A DNA stretch of 64,000 bases from Bradyrhizobium sp. dw_411 (GTDB lineage Bacteria > Pseudomonadota > Alphaproteobacteria > Rhizobiales > Xanthobacteraceae), in contig NZ_JAAVUY010000028.1 in assembly GCF_018449695.1 (NCBI RefSeq), positions 1 to 64,000 of the forward strand, in the 5' to 3' direction. The translations under genes were made by a program, and so were the position numbers. This document shows, piece by piece, positions 23,687 to 31,157 of the stretch (position 1 is its first letter; the number at the start of each line of letters is the position of its first letter). Below the pieces are notes generated by a model. It had not been told where the DNA came from. It worked only from the letters and a program-made list of their open reading frames with translations, and ran no database searches.

Positions 23687-24346
23687 TCACTTGGACGCGG
23701 TGGCCTTGTTGTCCATATTCGCAACCTGCACGCGGCGGTTGACCTCCGCCAGCGGATTGGCCGGGTCCTTGAGCTTGGTCTTGCCATAGCCGACGGTCAC
23801 GAGGTCGGTGCCGGCGATTCCGAATTTCTCGACCAGATAGCGCTTGATCGAGTCGGCGCGACGTTCCGACAGGTCCTGATTGTAGGTATCCCCGCCGGCG
23901 GCATCGGTATGGCCCGCGACCACGAAGGTCGAGCCCTTCAGGTCGGGATTGGAAAGCGCGCGGCCCAAAGCCTGAACCGACGGCAGCGACCTGGCGCTGA
24001 TATTGGCTGAATTGTAATCGAAGTTGATTTCCAGATCGATCTTCGGCTTGTCCTTGACGACGGCGGCGATCTCTTCGCGCTCAGCCGCCGAGAGCGAACG
24101 TGTCGCCCGATTGCGGAATTTTTGCACGAATTGTCCTTCGGCTGCGAAAGCCGCCGGATCGGTCTGGGTCTGCGGACCCACCGACAGGCCCCGGGTCAGG
24201 GGCTTCCTGGCGGGCGCAAGCGCCCGGATGATCTGATCCTCGGTGACATCCTCGGCGGCGCGGGCCATGCCGATGGAGAGCGCGGCGCCGATCGTCAGAA
24301 GCGAGAGGATCGCGGTCAGATTTCGCCTGCCAGACATGTTCGACAT
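23687..24346 (-). CDS. OmpA-family peptidoglycan-binding protein
   Basis: 219 residues from the ATG at 24346, which has a strong GGAGGG site; the frame extends further to 24496 without one. A signal peptide covers about residues 1-30. The C-terminal OmpA domain covers about 105-215, with VVAGHTDAAGG and the peptidoglycan-contact motif NQDLSERRADSIKRYL. No beta-barrel domain is present, so it is a soluble or loosely anchored periplasmic linker protein. It follows the TPR/caspase-like gene on the same strand with 176 bp between them, and the two may be transcribed together. Confidence 0.85.
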   Translation of the reverse strand: MSNMSGRRNLTAILSLLTIGAALSIGMARAAEDVTEDQIIRALAPARKPLTRGLSVGPQTQTDPAAFAAEGQFVQKFRNRATRSLSAAEREEIAAVVKDKPKIDLEINFDYNSANISARSLPSVQALGRALSNPDLKGSTFVVAGHTDAAGGDTYNQDLSERRADSIKRYLVEKFGIAGTDLVTVGYGKTKLKDPANPLAEVNRRVQVANMDNKATASK

Positions 24347-24522
24347 TGTCAGCCCTCCTGCACGGTCGCGCGCGGTTCCAATGGATTTTGTAAAATCAGC
24401 CACGGGCCCCAATTGATCGCGGCTGCTTCTTGATTTGTCTTTGGTGCCCGCATCTAGGTTCGAATTTTGGGTTTCAAACCGCGCCGGCCGATCCATTCAA
24501 GATATCGTCAGCCGGAATATCG

Positions 24523-25983
24523 TCAGCGAACCCCGTAGCTGGCGAATTCCTTGACAATATTCGGATCCATCGCCTTGGCGTTCGATATATCCAGATCGCC
24601 CTCGGAAATCGAGCCGTTGTTCTTCTTGGCGAGGCCTCGCCCGTATAGCGACGAGGTCAGTCTCGGATTGATCTTGAGGGCGGCGTCGAAGTCGGCAATC
24701 GCATTCTTGGCCATGCCGCTTTTGAGATTGACAAGGCCGCGGCTGTCGAGCGCATCGACAAAGTTCGGGCGCAGCCGGAGCGCTTCGTTGCAATCCCGCA
24801 ACGCCGCCTGCAAATCGCCGATCACGGTGCGGGCCCAGCAACGATTGTTGTAGGCTTCCACATCCTTTGGGTTGAGCCGGATTGCATCGTCGAAGTCCTT
24901 GACGGCAAGGGCGTAGGCCCCCTTGCTCGCATAGACCTGCCCGCGCCGGTAATGTGCGCCGGCGTCGTCGGGGTTCTCGATGAGCTTATCGGTCAGGGCT
25001 TTGATGGTCGGATCATCGGCGATATTGGGCGGCGCCGAGCCGTCATTGGGCTGCGCCGGTTTATCCGCCGGAGGGGGCGGAGGAGTTTCGGCTTTCGGCG
25101 CCGGCGGCGGATCGGTGCGCGGCAACGGTGTAGGGGTCGGCGCGGCTGGCGGCGGCAGGGCGGCTACCGGACCCGGCGGCGGTGCGGGTGTCGGACTGGG
25201 CGCAGGATTGACTGGCGTTGACGGGCGCGCGCCCGAGCCCGGAATGAATGAGAAATCCTCAGCCAGCGAGGATGAAATCCACGGCACCTGCTCACTGCGT
25301 GACGCGCGGGTGACACCGACGCGGGTACGATTCAGCGTCTCCTCCGCCATCAGGTCGGGGACGCGGATTTCCTTGAGCAGTTCCTGCACGAACAGGCTGT
25401 GATCGCTGCCATTGTCCGAGATAACGGAGCTCAAGGCCGCCGAATACATCACCAGCGTGCCGTTCGGCGCAATGACGGGCGCGAGGCCGGCCGAGAAACT
25501 GCGAAACCGGCGTTCGAACGGGTTGCGCCTGGAGGCATCGACCAGGGCGATCTTGACGCCGGCGCCGCGGTTATTGATTTCGCCGAGCACGGTTTCCAGG
25601 CTGATGCCGTCGCGGCGGACATCCGGTTCGGTCCAGATCTGCGCATCGACCGGAATCATAAAGCTTTGCCGGTTGGACTGGATGCCAAAGCCGCTGAAGA
25701 AAACCAGCGCGACGGCGCCGGGCTTGACGTGTCCGTACAGCCGCTCGAAGGCGCGGCGCATTCCTTCGCCGTTGAGATTTTCCCCGATATCGACCGTAAA
25801 GCCGTCGCGCTTGAGCTCGTCGGCAATATCACGGGCGTCGTTGATGGGTTCTTTCAGGGGAGCGTCGGCATCGGGATATTTCGCGTTGCCGATGACAAGG
25901 GCAAACCTGTCCGCGGCAGACGACGGGGCAATCGACGCGGCCGACAGGATCAGGGCGACAAGCAGTGTAAGGCGAATTCTCAT
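24523..25983 (-). CDS. caspase-fold/TPR protein with degenerate dyad
   Basis: 486 residues. A signal peptide covers about residues 1-24. The peptidase C14 domain covers about 25-245 (RFALVIGNAKYPDADAPL, VALVFFSGFGIQ, VDASRRNPFERRF). The positions that hold catalytic His and Cys in active members are Phe99 and Ser151. A Pro-rich spacer covers 252-312, then three to four TPR-like repeats cover about 340-475 (AHYRRGQVYASKGAYALAVKDF; AIRLNPKDVEAYNNR). It is likely a periplasmic scaffold rather than a peptidase. The caspase part is closely similar to that at 9728-10630, including DASRRNP and the flanking blocks, so the two are paralogues. A perfect CRP-type box lies 236 bp upstream. Confidence 0.85.
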   Translation of the reverse strand: MRIRLTLLVALILSAASIAPSSAADRFALVIGNAKYPDADAPLKEPINDARDIADELKRDGFTVDIGENLNGEGMRRAFERLYGHVKPGAVALVFFSGFGIQSNRQSFMIPVDAQIWTEPDVRRDGISLETVLGEINNRGAGVKIALVDASRRNPFERRFRSFSAGLAPVIAPNGTLVMYSAALSSVISDNGSDHSLFVQELLKEIRVPDLMAEETLNRTRVGVTRASRSEQVPWISSSLAEDFSFIPGSGARPSTPVNPAPSPTPAPPPGPVAALPPPAAPTPTPLPRTDPPPAPKAETPPPPPADKPAQPNDGSAPPNIADDPTIKALTDKLIENPDDAGAHYRRGQVYASKGAYALAVKDFDDAIRLNPKDVEAYNNRCWARTVIGDLQAALRDCNEALRLRPNFVDALDSRGLVNLKSGMAKNAIADFDAALKINPRLTSSLYGRGLAKKNNGSISEGDLDISNAKAMDPNIVKEFASYGVR

Positions 25984-26167
25984 ACGACGTTCAGCCCAAC
26001 CATCAAGACGCCGATCCCAGCTTGCGCCTCGGCGACCTTATCCCACGAAAATCGCATTATCAAACCGGGCTCGCAAGCGCTATCGACCGCGGGAAATGCC
26101 TCAGATGACGCGACAATTAACCGCTGCAATTGCTCGCCCCACATGTAATTCTCACTCGATATCAATC

Positions 26168-26198
26168 GTAGCGTTCGGCCCCCGCGCGGTAACGCTAC
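26168..26198. promoter_or_regulatory. inverted repeat GTAGCGTT/AACGCTAC
   Basis: Perfect 8-bp arms at 26168-26175 and 26191-26198 around a 15-nt G/C-rich loop, in the divergent promoter region between the TPR/caspase-like gene and the lactonase-like gene. Operator or leader hairpin. Confidence 0.4.
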
Positions 26199-26218
26199 AG
26201 CATGCGCAAGGGAGCTTG

Positions 26219-26234
26219 TGTGATCGATCTCACA
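26219..26234. promoter_or_regulatory. CRP-type operator TGTGA-N6-TCACA
   Basis: Perfect half-sites around TCGATC, the best match in the window to the CRP consensus including flanking T and A. It lies 150 bp upstream of the lactonase-like start and 236 bp upstream of the divergent TPR/caspase-like start. Confidence 0.75.
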
Positions 26235-26384
26235 TTGGCGGATCGCCGGCAGGCGACCTGCATTTCCACTTAGCCTGCATGAACACGGCGGGGTTTGACC
26301 TTTGTGAACGACAATGGCTTGCTGCGGTCAGGTCAAACCTGTCCCAGCACAACAAAACCAACAATAAACCCAAGAAGAAATCCC

Positions 26385-27191
26385 ATGGAAAACGCCTACG
26401 AAATCTACGCGCTGCGCTATGCGACGATGGCGGCCCGCACGCCGCACATGAATTACCTCTCACCGGACCCGCACGAGACCACGGCTTCCGATCTCGATTA
26501 TTTCGTCTGGCTGATCCGGGGCCACGGCCGGGATATTCTGGTCGATACCGGGTTCAATGCGGTTGAAGCGGGCTTACGAAATCGCAAGCTCACGCTCAAT
26601 CCGGTGGATGCGCTGGCGCGCTTTGGTGTGGGTGCCGACTCCATCCGCGACATCGTCGTCACCCATTTGCACTACGACCATGCCGGCAATCTCGATCTAT
26701 TTCCGAATGCGCGGTTTCATCTGCAGGATCGCGAGATGAGCTTCGCGACCGGGCGCTGCATGTGCTTTAGCGGCTTGCGTCACCCGTTTTCGGTCGAACA
26801 TGTCACGCAGATGGTTCGCCATGTGTTCAGCGAACGTGTGACGTTCCATTCCGATGAGGGCGAGGTCGCGCCGGGCGTGACACTGCATCGCGTCGGCGGC
26901 CATTCCGATGGCTTGCAGGTGGTGCGGGTCGAGACCGCGCGCGGCCCGGTGGTGCTGGCGTCGGATGCCGCGCATTTCTACGGCAATATGCATCGCCGCA
27001 ATCCATTCCCGATCGTCTACAATATCGGCGATATGTACGAGGGCTGGCTAACCGTCGAACGATTGGCGGGCCATCCCGATCGCGTCATCCCCGGCCACGA
27101 TCCGCTGGTCACCGAGATCTATCCGGCTGCCGGCGACAAGGCCGATGCGTTTGCCCTGCACCTGAAACCCTCGCGTTCGTTCGTCAAATAG
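26385..27191 (+). CDS. N-acyl-homoserine-lactonase-like MBL-fold hydrolase
   Basis: 268 residues, starting MENAYEIYALRYATM; the frame is open upstream to 26295. The dinuclear metal motif is intact: H94, H96, D98 and H99 in THLHYDHAGN, a later His in VGGHSDG, and Asp in LASDAAHF. The opening segment and length match the AHL-lactonase/AttM-like branch of the metallo-beta-lactamase superfamily, which hydrolyses lactones, but several relatives act on other lactones or esters. It is followed after 14 bp by a RidA gene, and the two probably form an operon. Confidence 0.75.
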   Translation: MENAYEIYALRYATMAARTPHMNYLSPDPHETTASDLDYFVWLIRGHGRDILVDTGFNAVEAGLRNRKLTLNPVDALARFGVGADSIRDIVVTHLHYDHAGNLDLFPNARFHLQDREMSFATGRCMCFSGLRHPFSVEHVTQMVRHVFSERVTFHSDEGEVAPGVTLHRVGGHSDGLQVVRVETARGPVVLASDAAHFYGNMHRRNPFPIVYNIGDMYEGWLTVERLAGHPDRVIPGHDPLVTEIYPAAGDKADAFALHLKPSRSFVK

Positions 27192-27205
27192 AGTTGCGAG
27201 CGCAG

Positions 27206-27562
27206 ATGTCAGACAGAACCATCAGCCGATTTCCGGGCCTCACGCCTACCCGCAGCCGCGCCGTCGTTCACGACAATCTGGTGTTCACGGTGGCGGTCGC
27301 GCCCGATCCGGTTACTGCCTCGATGTACGAGCAGACCGCCAAGGCGCTCGCGCGCATCGATGAAAGCCTCGCGCTTTGCGGTTCGGACAAAAGCAAAATC
27401 CTCTCGGCCATCGTCTATGTCGCCGACATCAAGAAGAAGGGCGAAATGAACCGCGCCTGGGACGAATGGGTCGATCCGTCAAACCCGCCGATGCGCGCCT
27501 GCATCGGCGTCGAACTCGAAGCGCCGCATATTGTGGAGATCGTGGTGACAGCGGCGAAGTGA
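27206..27562 (+). CDS. RidA/YjgF/Rid-family protein
   Basis: 118 residues from the ATG at 27206; a TTG at 27194 is less likely. The family pattern is visible: an N-terminal strand, the central QTAKALARIDESLALCGSDKSKILSAIVYVADI, and the closing PPMRACIGVEL...VEIVVTA, where the Arg in MRACIGV is the usual enamine/imine-binding residue. RidA proteins hydrolyse reactive enamine or imine products of PLP enzymes; others act as catabolic deaminases. It is coupled to the lactonase-like gene. Confidence 0.8.
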   Translation: MSDRTISRFPGLTPTRSRAVVHDNLVFTVAVAPDPVTASMYEQTAKALARIDESLALCGSDKSKILSAIVYVADIKKKGEMNRAWDEWVDPSNPPMRACIGVELEAPHIVEIVVTAAK

Positions 27563-27572
27563 AATTACCTTC

Positions 27573-27651
27573 GTCATTCCGGGGCGTGCGAAGCACGAAC
27601 CCGGAATCTCGAGATTCCGGGTTCGATGCTGCGCATCGCCCCGGAATGACG
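27573..27651. repeat. palindromic element, GTCATTCCGGG family
   Basis: 79-bp copy between the convergent RidA and MarR genes, ending 8 bp before the MarR stop. Almost identical in its left and central parts to 1838-1916. Confidence 0.85.
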
Positions 27652-27658
27652 TGGTCAA

Positions 27659-28159
27659 TCAATACGCTTTCGTCCCGTCCGCTTCCCGGCTGGTCTGCAC
27701 CAGATCGAGGCTCGTCTCGATCTTGCCGAGCAGACGCGCGAAATCCTTTTGCTCCTGTGCCGAGAGGCAGGACATGATCTCGCTCTCCTTGCGCAGCAGG
27801 CGCGGGATCAGCTGTTCGTAAAGCGCCTTTCCCTTCCGCGTCATGCGCAGCCGGAACTCGCGGCGATCGTCTTCATTCTCGATCCGTTCGACCAGTTGTC
27901 GTGTCATCAGTGCCGTGACAGCGCGGCTGATGGTAGACTTATGTGTGCGGGTGCAATGCGCGATGTATTGCGCACTGCACGCGTCGTTGCGGAAGCCGAG
28001 CGTCGCCAGCACGCGCCATTCCGGAATATCGAGACCGTAGCGCTCCTGATATTCACCCGATAGCGCGGCCGAAACCTCGGCGGCCAGCCGGTTCAGCCGG
28101 AACGGCACAAACCTGAACAGGTCCAGTCTGGAGGACGTTTTTGGCAACAATCGCTCCAA
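27659..28159 (-). CDS. MarR-family regulator of the adjacent aromatic operon
   Basis: 166 residues with the MarR winged-helix layout. The dimerisation helix is near residues 14-38, the HTH is near 60-85 (AQYIAHCTRTHKSTISRAVTALMTRQLVER), the wing is NEDDRREFRLRMT, and C-terminal dimer helices follow. It is divergent from the FAD hydroxylase gene, with an 86-bp spacer that carries the dyad at 28192-28215. MarR proteins usually repress such operons and are released by an aromatic ligand. Homogentisate or the upstream aromatic acid would be the natural inducer. Confidence 0.88.
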   Translation of the reverse strand: MERLLPKTSSRLDLFRFVPFRLNRLAAEVSAALSGEYQERYGLDIPEWRVLATLGFRNDACSAQYIAHCTRTHKSTISRAVTALMTRQLVERIENEDDRREFRLRMTRKGKALYEQLIPRLLRKESEIMSCLSAQEQKDFARLLGKIETSLDLVQTSREADGTKAY

Positions 28160-28191
28160 TTTGAGTTGACTGGGGAATGCGCGGGGAGTTT

Positions 28192-28215
28192 AGATAGTTG
28201 CAGATGCGACTATCT
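28192..28215. promoter_or_regulatory. dyad operator AGATAGT-N10-ACTATCT
   Basis: Perfect 7-bp arms, with inner GC/GC symmetry, centred between the MarR gene and the hydroxylase operon. Size and place are those expected for a MarR dimer controlling both directions. Confidence 0.65.
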
Positions 28216-28245
28216 TAGCCCGGATCAAATTCCTGAGCAATGTGA

Positions 28246-29850
28246 ATGGCGCAGTCCAAAGCCCAGTTCGGTTATCGTCGCCACGCCGATCAGGATCGGA
28301 CCGGTGGCGACGTCGCGCAATATCCGGTTGTCGTGGTCGGCGCCGGACCGGTCGGATTGTCGCTGGCGATCGATCTGGCGCAGCGCGGCCAGCCTGTCGT
28401 GCTGCTCGATGACGCCGACCGGATCGGCGAGGGTTCGCGCGCGATCTGTTTCTCAAAGCGCTCGCTGGAATATTGGGACCGGCTCGGCATCGGCCAGCGC
28501 ATGGTCGACAAGGGTGTGGTGTGGAGCGTCGGCAAGATTTTCCACGGTGCATCGCAACTGTATCAGTTCAACCTGCTGCCCGAGGAAGGCCACAAGCGGC
28601 CGGCCTTCATCAACCTCCAGCAATTCTATGCCGAAGCCTATCTGGTGGACCGCGTCGGGGAACTCGTGCCGATCGACCTGCGCTGGCGCAATAAAGTGAC
28701 CGCGCTGGAACAGCGCAACGATCATGCGGTGCTGACGGTCGAGACGCCGGACGGGTCTTATCGACTGCGCGCGAATTATGTTGTTGCCTGCGACGGCGCT
28801 CGCTCGTCGCTGCGGCAAATGGTCGGCGCGGAATTCGCCGGACAGGTGTTCGAGGATCAATTCCTGATCGCAGATGTCCGGATGGCCGCGGAATTTCCGA
28901 CCGAGCGCTGGTTCTGGTTCGATCCGCCCTTTCATGCCGGGCGCTCGGCGTTATTGCACAAACAGCCCGATGACATCTGGCGGATCGATCTGCAACTCAA
29001 TCCGGATGCCGACCCCGTCGCGGAGAAGCGGCCGGAAAATGTGCGGCCGCGGATCGCGCGCATGCTCGGGCATGACAAGTTCGAGTTCGAATGGATTTCG
29101 CTTTACAAATTCCAGTGCCGCCGGATGGACAAATTCATCCATGGCCGCGTGTTGTTCGCGGGCGACGCCGCGCATCAGGTGTCGCCATTCGGCGCGCGTG
29201 GCGCCAATTCCGGCCTGGAAGACGCCGAGAATCTCGCCTGGAAACTGGATCGTGTGCTGCGCAGGACCTCGCCGGAAGCCTTGCTGGAGACGTATCACAG
29301 CGAGCGAAGTGCGGCGGCCGACGAGAACATCCGCGAATCGACCCGATCGACTGACTTCATGGCGCCGACCTCGCGCCACGAGGCGCGGTTGCGGAAGGCG
29401 GTGCTGTTGCTGGCCAGGGAAACCGAATTCGGCAAGCGCATGATTAATGGCGGCCGGCTCTCGGTTCCCTCGATCTATGATTCGTCGCTGTCGACCGCGG
29501 ACCGCGACGCCTGGCGCGGCGGCCCGGCGCCCGGCGCCTCGCTGCCGGACGCGCCGCTCGGAGGAGAAACCGCCTATTTGACCGAAGTCTTCATTAAAGC
29601 CGGAACGCGTTTCACGCTGCTTGAGTTCAGTAATGGCGCTGCGGTTGAAACTCCCGACGATATCGGTGTGATCCGTATTGGCGGCAAGGACGGTCTTTCG
29701 GATGCGGCGGGACTGGCCGGCGCGCGCTATGATGCGCAGCCCGGCACGGCCTATTTGGTGCGGCCGGACGGCTACGTCGCCGCGCGATTTCGGCATCCGA
29801 CCCGTGCGATGCTCGACGCGGCGCTGGCGCGCGCCGCCGGCCACAACTGA
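28246..29850 (+). CDS. FAD-dependent aromatic hydroxylase (PheA/MhpA-like)
   Basis: 534 residues, a class A flavoprotein monooxygenase. The Rossmann motif is VVVVGAGPVGLSLA near residue 27; the second FAD motif is RVLFAGDAAHQVSPFGARGANSGLEDAENLAWKL near residue 302. The DG motif region is VACDGARSSLR. A thioredoxin-like C-terminal extension (about residues 410-530) is typical of phenol hydroxylase and 3-(3-hydroxyphenyl)propionate hydroxylase relatives. It is the first gene of the operon leading to hmgA and fahA, so it likely hydroxylates an aromatic acid towards homogentisate. The substrate is inferred from context only. Confidence 0.82.
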   Translation: MAQSKAQFGYRRHADQDRTGGDVAQYPVVVVGAGPVGLSLAIDLAQRGQPVVLLDDADRIGEGSRAICFSKRSLEYWDRLGIGQRMVDKGVVWSVGKIFHGASQLYQFNLLPEEGHKRPAFINLQQFYAEAYLVDRVGELVPIDLRWRNKVTALEQRNDHAVLTVETPDGSYRLRANYVVACDGARSSLRQMVGAEFAGQVFEDQFLIADVRMAAEFPTERWFWFDPPFHAGRSALLHKQPDDIWRIDLQLNPDADPVAEKRPENVRPRIARMLGHDKFEFEWISLYKFQCRRMDKFIHGRVLFAGDAAHQVSPFGARGANSGLEDAENLAWKLDRVLRRTSPEALLETYHSERSAAADENIRESTRSTDFMAPTSRHEARLRKAVLLLARETEFGKRMINGGRLSVPSIYDSSLSTADRDAWRGGPAPGASLPDAPLGGETAYLTEVFIKAGTRFTLLEFSNGAAVETPDDIGVIRIGGKDGLSDAAGLAGARYDAQPGTAYLVRPDGYVAARFRHPTRAMLDAALARAAGHN

Positions 29851-29859
29851 GGTGATCGA

Positions 29860-30084
29860 ATGGGATTATCGACCAGTTCAAATTTCGCCAAGCCGGATGA
29901 CGCCTTTCGCGCTGTCGTCGAGGCGCATCGCGGATTGAGCGACGAGCACAGCGCCGAACTCGATGCGGCGCTGGTGCTGATCCTGGCCAATCACATCGGA
30001 GATATCGAGGTGCTGCGCGAGGCGATCGCGCTCGCCAAGCGGCGCATGGTCGATGCAAGTCAGCAACAACAGCAGCAGCAATAA
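29860..30084 (+). CDS. DUF2783 small protein
   Basis: 74 residues, start preceded by GAGGTGA and 9 bp after the hydroxylase stop. FAKPDDAFRAVVEAHRGLSDEHSAELDAALVLILAN matches DUF2783, a small helical family that usually accompanies this type of flavoprotein hydroxylase. The function is not known; a small partner or assembly subunit is possible. It ends in a run of seven Gln coded by a CAG/CAA repeat. Confidence 0.8.
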   Translation: MGLSTSSNFAKPDDAFRAVVEAHRGLSDEHSAELDAALVLILANHIGDIEVLREAIALAKRRMVDASQQQQQQQ

Positions 30085-30106
30085 TAGAATGAATACACCC
30101 AGTGGC

Positions 30107-30180
30107 GTCATTGCGAGCGAAGCAATCCACCATCCGCACTGAAGTATGGATTGCTTCGTCGCTTCGCTCCTCGCAATGAC
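30107..30180. repeat. palindromic element, GTCATTGCGAG family
   Basis: GTCATTGCGAGCGAAGCAATCC on the left and GGATTGCTTCG...CTCGCAATGAC on the right, inside the aromatic operon between the DUF2783 and metallo-hydrolase genes. It would form a long stem in the polycistronic mRNA. Confidence 0.85.
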
Positions 30181-30202
30181 GGGGATAGAGAGGACTGGAC
30201 TG

Positions 30203-31156
30203 ATGGCCAAAGGTTTCGCATCCACCACTGACATGGCGGAGAAGAAGGTGACATTCTCGGAGATCGGCACCGATCTCTATGCCTTCACCGCCGAGGGCGA
30301 TCCCAATTCCGCTATCATCGTCGGCGACGACGGCTGCCTGGTGTTCGACGCGCAGGCGACGCCGGCTATGGCCAATAAAGTGATCGAGCGCGTGCGCACC
30401 GTTACCGACAAGCCGATCAAATATGTGGTGTTGTCGCATTACCACGCGGTGCGGGTGCTCGGCGCGTCGGCCTACAAGGCGCAAGCCGTGATTGCCTCGT
30501 CGGAAACCTATCGGCTGGTCGAGGAACGCGGCCAGCAGGATTGGGATTCCGAATATGGCCGCTTCCCCCGGTTGTTTCAGGACGCGCAAAGCATTCCCGG
30601 CCTGACCTGGCCGACTCTGACGTTCGAGGGCGAGATGTCGATCTTTCTCGGCAAGCGCGAAGTGCGCCTGATGCAGCTAGGCGCGGGTCACACCTCCGGC
30701 GATATCGTGGCGTGGGTGCCCGATGCCGAGGTGATGTTTTCAGGCGACCTGATCGAATATCATTCGGCCTGCTATTGCGGCGACGCGCATTTACGCGAAT
30801 GGCCGGCGACGCTGAACGAAATTCGCGCCTTCAATCCCAAGGCGATCGCGCCGGGGCGCGGCGATGCGCTCAAGGGGCTGGCGACCGGGCGCGATGCGAT
30901 TGCGATGACGCGCGATTTCGTGACTACGCTCTATGGCGCGGCGGAAGCCGCGGTCGCCCGGGGACGCAATCTCAAGGAGACGATGGCGGCGGCCCGCGAA
31001 GTGATGGATCCGAAATTCCAAAACTTTGCGATCTACGAGCATTGCCTGCCGTTCAACGTCTCGCGGGCGTTCGATGAAGCTTCGGGAATCGACGACCCCG
31101 TGATCTGGACCGACAAGCGCGATCGGGAAATGTGGGCCAGCCTGCAAGGAGGATGA
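30203..31156 (+). CDS. MBL-fold metallo-hydrolase with altered metal motif
   Basis: 317 residues from the ATG at 30203, preceded by GAGAGGA. The MBL fold is clear: [48 protein letters not shown] and MFSGDLIEY. In the usual H-x-H-x-D-H motif the last two positions are Val83 and Arg84, leaving H79, H81, H163 and D182, so at most one complete metal site remains. It ends 1 bp before hmgA, whose AAGGAGG site lies within its last codons, indicating translational coupling. Its role in the aromatic pathway is unknown. Confidence 0.78.
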   Translation: MAKGFASTTDMAEKKVTFSEIGTDLYAFTAEGDPNSAIIVGDDGCLVFDAQATPAMANKVIERVRTVTDKPIKYVVLSHYHAVRVLGASAYKAQAVIASSETYRLVEERGQQDWDSEYGRFPRLFQDAQSIPGLTWPTLTFEGEMSIFLGKREVRLMQLGAGHTSGDIVAWVPDAEVMFSGDLIEYHSACYCGDAHLREWPATLNEIRAFNPKAIAPGRGDALKGLATGRDAIAMTRDFVTTLYGAAEAAVARGRNLKETMAAAREVMDPKFQNFAIYEHCLPFNVSRAFDEASGIDDPVIWTDKRDREMWASLQGG

Positions 31157-31157
31157 C

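Noticed and set aside
24371-24410. FixK/FNR-type boxes (TTGAT-N4-ATCAA) upstream of the OmpA-family and other genes
   Set aside because: Only half-sites such as TTGATC were seen. No full dyad was found in any intergenic region.
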